64,000 bases of DNA from CAMQRS01 sp964370645 (GTDB taxonomy: Bacteria; Bacillota_I; Bacilli_A; Erysipelotrichales; Erysipelotrichaceae), in assembly GCA_964370645.1 (NCBI GenBank), contig CAYJJS010000005.1, forward strand, positions 13,131 through 77,130. Direction: 5' to 3'. Each line of letters starts with the position of its first letter. Position 1 is the first letter of the stretch. The notes below the pieces were generated by a model, which worked only from the letters and a program-made list of their open reading frames with translations, did no database searches and had not been told where the DNA came from. Positions 44,977 through 53,019 of this stretch are shown in pieces. The translations under genes and the position numbers were made by a program.

Positions 44977-45879
44977 ATGAAATATATTGGAATAGATTTA
45001 GGTGGTACAAATGTACGTGCTGCGTTAGTTGATGCACAAGGAAATATCTTACAAGTAGTTAAAAGAGCTACTGAAGTAGAAAAAGGAACTGCACATGTTA
45101 TGCAGACGATTAAAGAAATGATTAAAGAAATCGATGGTTATGAAAGTGTAGCAGGTATTGGGTTAGGAGTTCCTGGGCCAGTGGATGTGAAAAATCGTTG
45201 GATGCTTTTATCATCTAATTTACCTGGATTCACAAAATATCCAATTGCGAAAGAAATCGAAGATACATTCAACATTCCTACATTCATCGATAACGATGCG
45301 AATGTAGCGGGACTTGGAGAAGCGATTCAAGGCGCTGGAAAAGGATACGATTCAGTATATTACGTAACCATTTCTACAGGAATTGGTGGTGCTTTTATTA
45401 ATGATGGTAAAGTAGTATCAGGACAATTTGGTCATGCAGGAGAAGTTGGAAACTTAATTGTAGATCGCAATCGTAACAAAGTGAATCACCTGAATGTAGG
45501 TGCTATTGAAAATGAAGCAAGTGGTACTGCATTGACTCGTAAGGGGAAAGAATGTTTTGGAGAAGGTGTAGCTCATGCTGGGCATGTTTTTGATAAGGCA
45601 CGCGAACAAGAACCACAAGCAATTGCACTTGTAGATGGGATGCAATATGACTTAGCTGTCATGTTTTCATTCATAGGACACATTTGTGATCCAGCTATTT
45701 TTGTAATTGGTGGTGGAGTTAGTGAGAAAGAAAAAGATTCTTTCTTTAATCAAATGGTAGAACACTATATGACACTTGTACATCCTGGAATGAGAGATGT
45801 TAAGTTTGTAAGTGCTCAACTTGCAGAGCCTGGAATTATAGGTGCTGCTATGTTACCAGTTTCAAATTTAAATACATAA
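44977..45879 (+). CDS. ROK-family glucokinase lacking the zinc site
   Basis: A 300-residue sugar kinase; start 44977 has GGAGG upstream. The ATP loop YIGIDLGGTNVRAALVD and catalytic FIDNDANVAGLGEA are intact. The ROK zinc ligands are not: the His of the GExGH motif is Asn here (GEVGN), and the CxCGxxGCxE segment is replaced by a Cys-free stretch ending NVGAIENEASG. It should phosphorylate glucose released by MalQ and the glucosidases upstream. Other ROK sugars such as mannose or N-acetylglucosamine are possible. Confidence 0.88.
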   Translation: MKYIGIDLGGTNVRAALVDAQGNILQVVKRATEVEKGTAHVMQTIKEMIKEIDGYESVAGIGLGVPGPVDVKNRWMLLSSNLPGFTKYPIAKEIEDTFNIPTFIDNDANVAGLGEAIQGAGKGYDSVYYVTISTGIGGAFINDGKVVSGQFGHAGEVGNLIVDRNRNKVNHLNVGAIENEASGTALTRKGKECFGEGVAHAGHVFDKAREQEPQAIALVDGMQYDLAVMFSFIGHICDPAIFVIGGGVSEKEKDSFFNQMVEHYMTLVHPGMRDVKFVSAQLAEPGIIGAAMLPVSNLNT

Positions 45880-45883
45880 AAAT

Positions 45884-45918
45884 AAATACAAGTATTATGA
45901 AAAGTAATACTTGTATTT
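45884..45918 (+). terminator. Hairpin downstream of the glucokinase gene
   Basis: Perfect 14-bp stem AAATACAAGTATTA (45884-45897) / TAATACTTGTATTT (45905-45918). The 3' arm ends in TTT but no long T run follows; it is still the obvious transcript end. Confidence 0.65.
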
Positions 45919-45960
45919 GTCGTATTTTGGGTATACTTAAACTATAGAAATGGAGGAATT

Positions 45961-47742
45961 ATGGTTAAATTAAGAAAAGATGTAGCAATTGAAGATACAT
46001 GGGATGTAAGTCATATTTTTAAAACGGAAGAAGCATTTCATCAAGGAATTGCTGATGCAAGAGAACAGGTTGCACAATTAGTAAAATATAAGACTACTTT
46101 ATGTGACGCAAATGCTTTATATGAATATTTATGCAAGAATGAAGCTTTAGATGGTTTGTTACGTGATATATATGGTTATAGTATGTTATGTAATGATGTG
46201 GACACACAAGATCCACATACACAATCCCTTAGTGATCAGGCGAAAGGATTACTGGTTGAAATAGGAAAACAAACTTCATTTGCTAGTGTTGAAATTATGA
46301 GTTTAGAGGATGCACAACTAGATGCATTTTATATTGAATGTGAAGGGTTATCACGTTTTAAGCGTTTATTGAGTGATTTGAGAAGAAGTAAAAATCACAC
46401 TTTAAGTGAAGCAGAAGAAACATTGTTAGCTGCTGCACAAGAAATGGCAGCAACACCTACAAATACATATATGATGTTAACAAATGCTGATTTAACATTC
46501 AAAGATGCCGTTGATAAAGATGGGAATGTACACCCGTTATCTTCAGGAACCTTCATCAATTGTTTAGAATCGGCAGATCGCGAATTGAGAAAATCGGCAT
46601 TTAAAAATTACTATGCAGGATATGAAGGGATTAAAAATACCACAGCTACTTTATTGGCTGCGCAAAATAAAAAGCAAAAATTTTATGCGCAAGCGAAAAA
46701 GTTTGATAGTCCATTAGATGCTGCACTGCATGCAACCAATGTACCAACTGAGGTGTACCACAATTTGATAGATACTGTGCATAAAAATATGCATGTTTTA
46801 CACAAATACATGAAACTAAGAAAACGTGTTTTAGGTGTTGAGGAGTTACACATGTATGATTTATATGTGCCGCTACTAGATGAGTTAGAAGTAAAAATAC
46901 CATATGAAGAAGCTAAGAATAATGTGTTAGCATCTACTAGTGTGCTAGGAGAGCAGTATGTGAAAACACTAGAAGCAGGTTTCAATGATCGTTGGGTAGA
47001 TAAGTATGAGAATAAAGGAAAACGTTCTGGAGCATATTCAATGGGTATGCGTGTGCATCCTTTTGTGTTGATGAATTATAGTGAATCATTGAATACAGAA
47101 TTTACTTTGGCACATGAGATGGGACACGCAATGCATTCTTACTTATCGAATAAGACACAAAACCAAGTGGATAGCAAATATGTGATATTCGTTGCTGAGG
47201 TGGCTTCTACATTTAATGAGGCATTATTAATGGATTATTTGAAAAATAAGAGTGATGATCCAAAAATGAAGGCATACCTAATCAACTATGTTTTAGAACA
47301 GTTTAGAACAACGCTGTATCGACAAACTATGTTTGCTGAGTTTGAGTTGAAAATGAGTGAGTTAGTCATGAATAATGAAGCATTAACTGCACAAAGATTA
47401 TGTGAAGAGTATAAAAAGTTAAATGTTTTATATTATGGTGAAGATGTGCATGTAGATGATGAAATCGCACTTGAATATTCAAGAATTCCACATTTCTACA
47501 TGAACTTCTATGTTTATCAATACGCAACTGGTTTCAGTGCGGCAATGGCATTGTCAAAACGTGTTTTAGCAAATGAAGAAGGTGCAGTAGATCAATATTT
47601 AGAATTTTTATCTGGTGGGTGTAGTAAGTCACCAATCGATTTATTGAAAGGTGCTGGAGTAGATATGAGTAGTCCTCAACCAATCCAAGAAGCACTAGAT
47701 TATTTCAATCAATTAGTGGATGCACTAGATGCATTAATTTAG
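45961..47742 (+). CDS. pepF: Oligoendopeptidase F
   Basis: A 593-residue M3 metallopeptidase. The zinc-binding site is HEMGHAMHSYL at ~382, with the third ligand Glu about 26 residues later in VAEVASTFNE. The N-terminal all-helical region and the C-terminal GCSKSPIDLLKGAGVDM are typical of PepF. It cleaves 7-17-residue peptides in the cytoplasm. TGGAGG precedes the ATG. A single-gene unit. Confidence 0.95.
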   Translation: MVKLRKDVAIEDTWDVSHIFKTEEAFHQGIADAREQVAQLVKYKTTLCDANALYEYLCKNEALDGLLRDIYGYSMLCNDVDTQDPHTQSLSDQAKGLLVEIGKQTSFASVEIMSLEDAQLDAFYIECEGLSRFKRLLSDLRRSKNHTLSEAEETLLAAAQEMAATPTNTYMMLTNADLTFKDAVDKDGNVHPLSSGTFINCLESADRELRKSAFKNYYAGYEGIKNTTATLLAAQNKKQKFYAQAKKFDSPLDAALHATNVPTEVYHNLIDTVHKNMHVLHKYMKLRKRVLGVEELHMYDLYVPLLDELEVKIPYEEAKNNVLASTSVLGEQYVKTLEAGFNDRWVDKYENKGKRSGAYSMGMRVHPFVLMNYSESLNTEFTLAHEMGHAMHSYLSNKTQNQVDSKYVIFVAEVASTFNEALLMDYLKNKSDDPKMKAYLINYVLEQFRTTLYRQTMFAEFELKMSELVMNNEALTAQRLCEEYKKLNVLYYGEDVHVDDEIALEYSRIPHFYMNFYVYQYATGFSAAMALSKRVLANEEGAVDQYLEFLSGGCSKSPIDLLKGAGVDMSSPQPIQEALDYFNQLVDALDALI

Positions 47743-47749
47743 TTATGAT

Positions 47750-47783
47750 AGGTGGAACTGCACTTGTGCAATTCCATCTTTTT
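47750..47783 (+). terminator. Intrinsic terminator of pepF
   Basis: A 13-position stem AGGTGGAACTGCA (47750-47762) / TGCAATTCCATCT (47767-47779) with one wobble and one mismatch, followed by TTTT. Confidence 0.7.
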
Positions 47784-47793
47784 AGGAGGGACA

Positions 47794-48738
47794 ATGTTTA
47801 CATTACAAGAGGATTTAAAACAATATAAAGGAAGTAATAATAAACCAAATGATTTTGATGCTTACTGGCAAAGAGCTTTACAATTACTAGAGCAACACGA
47901 TCCAAAAGTAACGATACAAGAATCGGATATTCACTTTGAAGGTGTTACTTGTTATGACTTACAATTTGAAGGGGTTGGAGGTTCACTGATTTATGCAAAG
48001 TATATGAAACCACATAAACAAAGTAAATCACAAGCCATCTTACAATTTCATGGATATATGTATCATAGCGGTTCTTGGTCTGAGAAACTTGCTTATACAT
48101 CACAGGGATATAGCGTATTTGCTATGGAGTGTAGAGGGCAGGGTGGGCGTTCACAAGATATAGGGCATTTTGATGGTACGAGTGTATATGGTCATTTGGT
48201 TAAAGGTTTGTGTGCACATGAAGATGAGCTTTACTATAAGTATGTATTTTTGGATAGTGTGTTACTTTCTAGAATTGTACTACAGATGGAAGGAATCACT
48301 AGTCTTTATACAATGGGATTATCGCAAGGTGGAGGGCTTTCCATTGTGTGTGCTGCACTCGTGAAAGAAGTAAAGAAGGTTGCAATACAAAATCCATTTT
48401 TATCAGATTATGAAAAAGTATATGCATTGGGTTTAGCAAGAGAACCGTATCGTCTAAATGACTATTTTCGATTGTTTGATCCATTGCATAAACAGAACAC
48501 AGAAATATTTCGCAAATTAGGATATATTGATACACAATACTTTGCACCAAATGTTAAAGCAAATGTATTGTTTGGCTGTGGTTTGAAGGATGCCGTATGT
48601 CCAACACACGCACAAATGGCAATTTATAATAATTTGTCAGGAAATAAAAAATTAAAATTATATCCAGACTATGAACATGAAGACATGCCTGGTTTTTGGG
48701 ACACAACAATTGCCTTTTTCAATCAGGAGGTAATATAA
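47794..48738 (+). CDS. Acetyl xylan esterase / cephalosporin-C deacetylase family (CE7)
   Basis: A 314-residue alpha/beta hydrolase; start 47794 has AGGAGGG upstream. N-terminal KPNDFDAYWQRAL, the RGQGG motif in AMECRGQGGRSQDIGH, the nucleophile elbow GLSQGGG near residue 180, the Asp in GLKDAVCPT and the His in YEHEDMPG make up the CE7 signature and triad. These intracellular enzymes deacetylate short xylo-oligosaccharides and other acetylated sugars. It ends directly at the start of the polysaccharide deacetylase gene, so the two are co-translated. Confidence 0.92.
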   Translation: MFTLQEDLKQYKGSNNKPNDFDAYWQRALQLLEQHDPKVTIQESDIHFEGVTCYDLQFEGVGGSLIYAKYMKPHKQSKSQAILQFHGYMYHSGSWSEKLAYTSQGYSVFAMECRGQGGRSQDIGHFDGTSVYGHLVKGLCAHEDELYYKYVFLDSVLLSRIVLQMEGITSLYTMGLSQGGGLSIVCAALVKEVKKVAIQNPFLSDYEKVYALGLAREPYRLNDYFRLFDPLHKQNTEIFRKLGYIDTQYFAPNVKANVLFGCGLKDAVCPTHAQMAIYNNLSGNKKLKLYPDYEHEDMPGFWDTTIAFFNQEVI

Positions 48739-49452
48739 ATGCAAACTTTTTCAAATGGATATAAGAAGGCAATCACTTTTAGTTATGATGATGGGGTGTT
48801 GCAAGATGAACGTCTTGTCGCATTGTTTGATAAATACAATTTGAAAGCAACGTTTAATCTGAATCCAGGGTTGTTTGATGGTATCGAAGAGTGGGAACAA
48901 AAAGGCGTTGTTGTGAAACGATTACTACAAAATAAAGTGGAGTCACTTTATTTGAATCATGAAGTTGCTAATCATGGGTTTACACATCCAGTCATACCTA
49001 CACTGGATATAAAACAAAAACAAGACCAAATTGAATTGTGTAAAAAAACATTAGAAGATGTATTCCATACACCTATTGAGGGAATGGCTTACCCCTTTGG
49101 ACAAGTGGATGAGGAAATGATTGCGATTATGAAACGATGTGGAATACGTTATGGGCGTGTATCTACTAGTTCACATCAATTCGATTTGCCAGAGGATGTT
49201 TATCGTTGGCAGGCAACTTGTCATCATAAGGATCCAAATGTATTTATGTACATTGATACTTTTCTACAAAGTGAAAGAGAATGTCCACAAGTGTTATATA
49301 TTTGGGGTCATAGTTATGAATTTGATATGGATAATAATTGGGAACACATGGAAGAGATTTGTAGGAGAGTTTCAAATCATAAGAATGTGTGGTATTGTAC
49401 GAATATCGATATCATAAAGGAATTGGAAAAAAATGCAAATTCTATTGTATAA
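48739..49452 (+). CDS. Polysaccharide deacetylase family protein (CE4)
   Basis: A 237-residue NodB-type domain. Motif 1 is TFSYDDG (catalytic and metal Asp), motif 2 NHGFTHP (metal His pair) and motif 3 GMAYPFGQ. No signal peptide is visible, unusual for peptidoglycan deacetylases, so an intracellular oligosaccharide is more likely. AGGAGG sits in the end of the CE7 gene, and the two esterase genes probably act on the same acetylated sugars. Confidence 0.88.
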   Translation: MQTFSNGYKKAITFSYDDGVLQDERLVALFDKYNLKATFNLNPGLFDGIEEWEQKGVVVKRLLQNKVESLYLNHEVANHGFTHPVIPTLDIKQKQDQIELCKKTLEDVFHTPIEGMAYPFGQVDEEMIAIMKRCGIRYGRVSTSSHQFDLPEDVYRWQATCHHKDPNVFMYIDTFLQSERECPQVLYIWGHSYEFDMDNNWEHMEEICRRVSNHKNVWYCTNIDIIKELEKNANSIV

Positions 49453-49491
49453 AAGATAAGGGATTGCCTATCCTATAAATAGGTGATGAAA

Positions 49492-49881
49492 ATGAAAAAA
49501 TATATTGTGTTTATGAGTGTAAGTATTTTATTTTTAGTCTATTCTTTTTCAATGATTTATAGTGAAACAAGTCCTATTGTATATAAAGTATATATGGATT
49601 CATCAAGCAACAATACACTTGAGGTGAAAGAAGAATTGGTGGATTTGTTAGATGCTTTATGTGAAGGGGTATCTGAGGATAGTTACCATGTGTTGGTAAA
49701 AGAGAACCTGGACTATCTTTCACTCATAGAGAGTAGTGTAGTTTCCTTTACAGATGGGGTTTTACAAGTTAAAATAGGAGATGCAAAAGGAAGTTATATT
49801 GAAGGTAAATATACATTTATAGATCCCTGTGTCTATCAAGAAGTCGAGGTACAAAGTTTTTTATTTTCATTATTTCAATAG
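49492..49881 (+). CDS. Unknown membrane-anchored protein; possible divergent SpoIIR
   Basis: A 129-residue protein; the start at 49492 is inferred from AGGTGAT upstream, with 49486 and GTG 49483 as alternatives. One N-terminal membrane helix (residues 2-20) is followed by a small exported domain. Gene order (upstream of the threonylcarbamoyl-AMP synthase gene) recalls spoIIR-ywlB-ywlC of Bacillus, and the alternating SPIVYKVYMDSS...VKEELVDLLDAL pattern is reminiscent of SpoIIR. However, it is much shorter and I see none of the conserved C-terminal motifs. Treat as hypothetical. Confidence 0.6.
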   Translation: MKKYIVFMSVSILFLVYSFSMIYSETSPIVYKVYMDSSSNNTLEVKEELVDLLDALCEGVSEDSYHVLVKENLDYLSLIESSVVSFTDGVLQVKIGDAKGSYIEGKYTFIDPCVYQEVEVQSFLFSLFQ

Positions 49882-49890
49882 GTGTATTAT

Positions 49891-50505
49891 ATGAAAACAA
49901 GTAAATTATCTAGTGTCAAAGAAACAGTACAAGCGCTACAAGCTGGGAAGGTGATCGCTTTTCCTACGGATACTGTATTTGGTGTAGGTGTTGTATATGA
50001 TGATAAGAATGCTTTACAACGTTTAAAAGATGCAAAACGAAGAGATAAAAATAAACCGATTCCGATGATGGTTGCTTCTTTAAAGCAAGTATTAGAAGTT
50101 GCAGAAGTGGATACAAAATATATTGCGCTGCTTGAACACTTTATGCCAGGAGCGTTTACGATTGTGGTGAAAAGAAAAAAGACAACTCCAGCGTATGTGA
50201 GTGATGGTTTAGACACAATTGCAATTCGTATGCCAGATGATGAATTTTTGTTAGAAGTTATGCAAAAACTTGGAAAACCACTTTTGGTAAGTAGTGCAAA
50301 TCTAAGTGCACATGGTTCTTGTAGCACTAGTGATGAGGTGCTACAGCAACTAGATGGAAGAATTGATGCAATTGTAGAGGGGAATTCAAAGTCCGATACT
50401 GCTTCAACCATTGTAGATATAAGTGGTGAGAATATTAAGATATTACGAGAAGGTGTAATTTGTAAGGATAAAATTATTCGCAAATACATGGATATATGTA
50501 AATAA
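49891..50505 (+). CDS. tsaC: L-threonylcarbamoyladenylate synthase (TsaC/YrdC domain)
   Basis: A 204-residue protein; start 49891 follows TAGGTG. The family signature is AFPTDTVFGVGVVYDD, KRRDKNKPIPMMV, FMPGAFTIVVKR, and IAIRMPDD with SSANLSAHGS. It makes threonylcarbamoyl-AMP for the t6A37 modification of ANN-decoding tRNAs. It lacks the C-terminal Sua5 domain, so it is the short TsaC form. A terminator follows. Confidence 0.93.
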   Translation: MKTSKLSSVKETVQALQAGKVIAFPTDTVFGVGVVYDDKNALQRLKDAKRRDKNKPIPMMVASLKQVLEVAEVDTKYIALLEHFMPGAFTIVVKRKKTTPAYVSDGLDTIAIRMPDDEFLLEVMQKLGKPLLVSSANLSAHGSCSTSDEVLQQLDGRIDAIVEGNSKSDTASTIVDISGENIKILREGVICKDKIIRKYMDICK

Positions 50506-50578
50506 ATGCTGTATTAGTTGCTGTATCGTGTTTAATAGATTATAATGAATTCGAGGAATCCTAAAAGTTTAACTCGAG

Positions 50579-50609
50579 AAAGAGAGTAGCTACCACACTC
50601 TCTTTTTTT
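50579..50609 (+). terminator. Intrinsic terminator of tsaC
   Basis: Stem AAAGAGAGT (50579-50587) / ACTCTCTTT (50597-50605) with more T residues to 50609. Confidence 0.85.
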
Positions 50610-50611
50610 GT

Positions 50612-50638
50612 GTAAAAAAACACTCTGTGTAGAGTGTT
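50612..50638 (-). terminator. Intrinsic terminator of the minus-strand ECF gene
   Basis: On the minus strand AACACTCT (50638-50631) pairs with AGAGTGTT (50626-50619), loop ACAC, followed by TTTTT. It is separate from, and adjacent to, the tsaC terminator. Confidence 0.8.
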
Positions 50639-51131
50639 ATTTGTTTTGTGATAAATATAATCGATTTCCTACACTGTAGCTTAATATACTTGCTACAACA
50701 ACGCTGATGAAACCTTGTAAAAGGTTGAATGGTACACTTCCAAATGCAACAATAAAATTTCCATATAAGAAAGCATCTGTTAAATAATAGCCACATACCA
50801 TAATAAGTAAACCGACTAAAAAACTAAGTGGTCTTACTTTTTTTGGTATCGATTTCCATATGATACTCACACATAATGCTTCAAGTCCTTTAATAATAAG
50901 TGTGAATAGCGCATATTGGGTATATCCCAAATATATATCACCAAGAGCACTACCAATGCCACCAGCTAAAAATGCAAGTGGTGCTGGTAAGATTGAAGCA
51001 AATACAAAGATTCCACTATCTCCTAAGTTGATATATCCAAATTGAGGTAATGGTATAGCAATGATGCTAGTTAAGATAAAGATGGTTGCCATACCAAGTG
51101 CACATAATACATATAAATTTGTTTTTTTCAT
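50637..51131 (-). CDS. ECF transporter S component, probably for a vitamin B6 compound
   Basis: A 164-residue membrane protein with about five or six helices and the S-component features FGYINLGDSGIFVFASILPAP and GGIGSALGDIYLGYTQYALFT. It needs a shared EcfAA'T module not encoded here. The substrate is inferred from the divergent MocR/PdxR-type regulator next door, an arrangement known for B6-regulated ECF genes; hydroxymethylpyrimidine or thiamine precursors are alternatives. AGGAGGAT precedes the ATG on the minus strand. Confidence 0.8.
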   Translation of the reverse strand: MKKTNLYVLCALGMATIFILTSIIAIPLPQFGYINLGDSGIFVFASILPAPLAFLAGGIGSALGDIYLGYTQYALFTLIIKGLEALCVSIIWKSIPKKVRPLSFLVGLLIMVCGYYLTDAFLYGNFIVAFGSVPFNLLQGFISVVVASILSYSVGNRLYLSQNK

Positions 51132-51167
51132 GATATCCTCCTAAATGTAAATATATAATACGATAAA

Positions 51168-51226
51168 ACTGTATATTGTTTAATATACAATATTGTGTAA
51201 AAAATAGTATACAGTTGTGATATGAT
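51168..51226. promoter_or_regulatory. Divergent control region with repeated half-sites
   Basis: Between the ECF and MocR genes: inverted repeat TGTATATT (51170-51177) / AATATACA (51182-51189), a further TATACAGT at 51208-51215 that is the complement of ACTGTATA (51168-51175), and direct repeats of TATACA 24 bp apart (51184, 51208). An extended -10, TG-n-TATGAT (51218-51226), would start transcription at about 51233, the regulator's own ATG. Confidence 0.6.
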
Positions 51227-51232
51227 ATATGT

Positions 51233-52522
51233 ATGAAAAAATATATGATAGTGTATGAGAGTGTAAAAAAAGACATAGTAGATGGATATTTAAAAAAGGG
51301 GGACAAGTTGAGTTCAATACGTGGGATGAGTAAAATACATAAGGTTTCGATTACAAGTATACAAAATGCGTATGATCGCTTGTTGCGTGAAGGGTACATC
51401 CAACCAATGCCTAGAAGTGGTTATTTTGTGTGCATGGATCAAGAAGAGGCAAACACGAAAGAAAATATACTTCAAGTTGTGCAGAGTGCGATGCCTAAGA
51501 TATCCTATAATTTTAGTGAAAATGGTGTAGATGAAGAAAGTTTTGATATGCAAGTGTGGAAAAAATATATGCGAATAGCAATGGATAATATGGAGTTATT
51601 GTCAATGTATGGGGAAGCGCAAGGAGAAGAAATACTACGTAAAGCATTAGCGAAGCATTTGTATGAGCAAAGACGTGTGTTGTGTACCCATGAGGAAATT
51701 GTTGTCTCTAGTAATTATCAAAGTTTACTACACATAGTGTGTGGTTTGTTAGCAAAGAAGTGTGTTGTTGGGGTTGATGAAAATGGTTATGAACAAGCGA
51801 TGCAGGTGTTTAAAGATCATCATTTTGAAGTATGCTGTATTGCTTATGAAGGGGATTTTTTAAATCTTAAGCAACTATATGAATGTGATATTTTGTATAT
51901 CAATAGTGCTTCATTTTCAAAACAGAGAAAAGGAATGTGTGAGCATGCAACACAACAACTACAGAAGTATGCACAAGAGCATTATGTTATCGAAGATGAT
52001 TATAATGGTCAGCTACGTTATGTAAAAGATAAGCAGGATGCAGTGCATCTGCTTTGCAGACAACGAATCATTTATATGTCTTCGTTTTCAAAAGTATTAA
52101 TGCCATCATTACGTATTTCATATATGGTGTTGCCACCAACCTTGTTAAAGTTATATCGACAACGTGTATACAGTCCTGCAAGTAGTAAGGTGGAGCAATT
52201 GACATTGGCTTATTATATGTTAGATGGTCATTTTCAAAGGCATATGAAGCGTTTATTGAAGATTTATAAGGCTAAAAATGAAGCGATGTTGAAGAGTGTA
52301 AAGAAGTATTTTCATGATAATTATATATTTGATGAGTGTGGATTGTTGTATTTAATTGAGATAGATGCATCTATACAAAAAAAGTTACAAGACACTTTGG
52401 CGAGAAGAGGGGTTCTACTTTTGTGTAATAAAGGGTATTTGCGTTTGTCTTTTTCTTTTATTCATACAAAGGATATCGATGCAGGTTTAAAGTGCGTGAA
52501 AGAGTGTTTAGATTTATTTTAA
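51233..52522 (+). CDS. MocR/PdxR-type GntR regulator with aminotransferase domain
   Basis: A 429-residue fusion. Residues ~1-65 form the GntR winged helix (YLKKGDKLSSIRGMSKIHKV, then SITSIQNAYDRLLREGYI). The rest is a fold-type I aminotransferase domain with EDDYNGQLR and the PLP lysine in YMSSFSKVLMPSLRIS near residue 285. Such proteins sense pyridoxal phosphate and control B6 synthesis or uptake, here probably the divergent ECF gene. There is no clear ribosome binding site, and the predicted transcription start coincides with the ATG. Confidence 0.88.
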   Translation: MKKYMIVYESVKKDIVDGYLKKGDKLSSIRGMSKIHKVSITSIQNAYDRLLREGYIQPMPRSGYFVCMDQEEANTKENILQVVQSAMPKISYNFSENGVDEESFDMQVWKKYMRIAMDNMELLSMYGEAQGEEILRKALAKHLYEQRRVLCTHEEIVVSSNYQSLLHIVCGLLAKKCVVGVDENGYEQAMQVFKDHHFEVCCIAYEGDFLNLKQLYECDILYINSASFSKQRKGMCEHATQQLQKYAQEHYVIEDDYNGQLRYVKDKQDAVHLLCRQRIIYMSSFSKVLMPSLRISYMVLPPTLLKLYRQRVYSPASSKVEQLTLAYYMLDGHFQRHMKRLLKIYKAKNEAMLKSVKKYFHDNYIFDECGLLYLIEIDASIQKKLQDTLARRGVLLLCNKGYLRLSFSFIHTKDIDAGLKCVKECLDLF

Positions 52523-52559
52523 AATATGATAAAATAAGAGTATTATTTTGGAGGTATGT

Positions 52560-53006
52560 ATGAAGATAGCAATAGCATGTGATCATGGAGCATTAGAATA
52601 TAAAAATGAAATTAAAGAGATGTTGATTCAAGATGGGTATGAGGTTAGTGACTTTGGTTGCCATTCAGGTGAGTCTATCGACTATCCTGATGTAGTTATT
52701 CCTACTGTGAATTCTGTAATAAAGGAAGAAAATGAACGAGCAATTTTACTTTGTGGAACAGGTATTGGGGTAAGCATTACAGCGAATAAGGTTGACGGAA
52801 TTCGTTGTGCACTAGTGAATGATTGCTTTAGTGCAAAAGCAACTAGAGATCATAATGATACAAATGTACTTGCTTTAGGGCAACGTATTATTGGTATTGA
52901 GGTAGCTAAAGAGATTGTGAAAATTTGGTTAGAAACACCATTTTCAAATGATGAAAGACACCAAAGAAGAATTGATAAGGTAATGCAAGTAGAAAAAATT
53001 AAATAA
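52560..53006 (+). CDS. rpiB: Ribose-5-phosphate isomerase B
   Basis: A 148-residue RpiB/LacAB-family enzyme; start 52560 has GGAGG upstream. IAIACDHGALEYKNEIK and the active-site LLCGTGIGVSITANKVDGIRCA with catalytic Cys are present. It interconverts ribose-5-phosphate and ribulose-5-phosphate. It lies 13 bases before glyA, a common Firmicute pairing. Assignment to RpiB rather than a galactose-6-phosphate isomerase subunit rests on that context. Confidence 0.92.
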   Translation: MKIAIACDHGALEYKNEIKEMLIQDGYEVSDFGCHSGESIDYPDVVIPTVNSVIKEENERAILLCGTGIGVSITANKVDGIRCALVNDCFSAKATRDHNDTNVLALGQRIIGIEVAKEIVKIWLETPFSNDERHQRRIDKVMQVEKIK

Positions 53007-53019
53007 AGGAGAAAACGCA

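Noticed and set aside
49887..50489. A 200-codon minus-strand frame opposite tsaC
   Set aside because: The tsaC frame has all family motifs; the antisense frame shows none and lacks a ribosome site.
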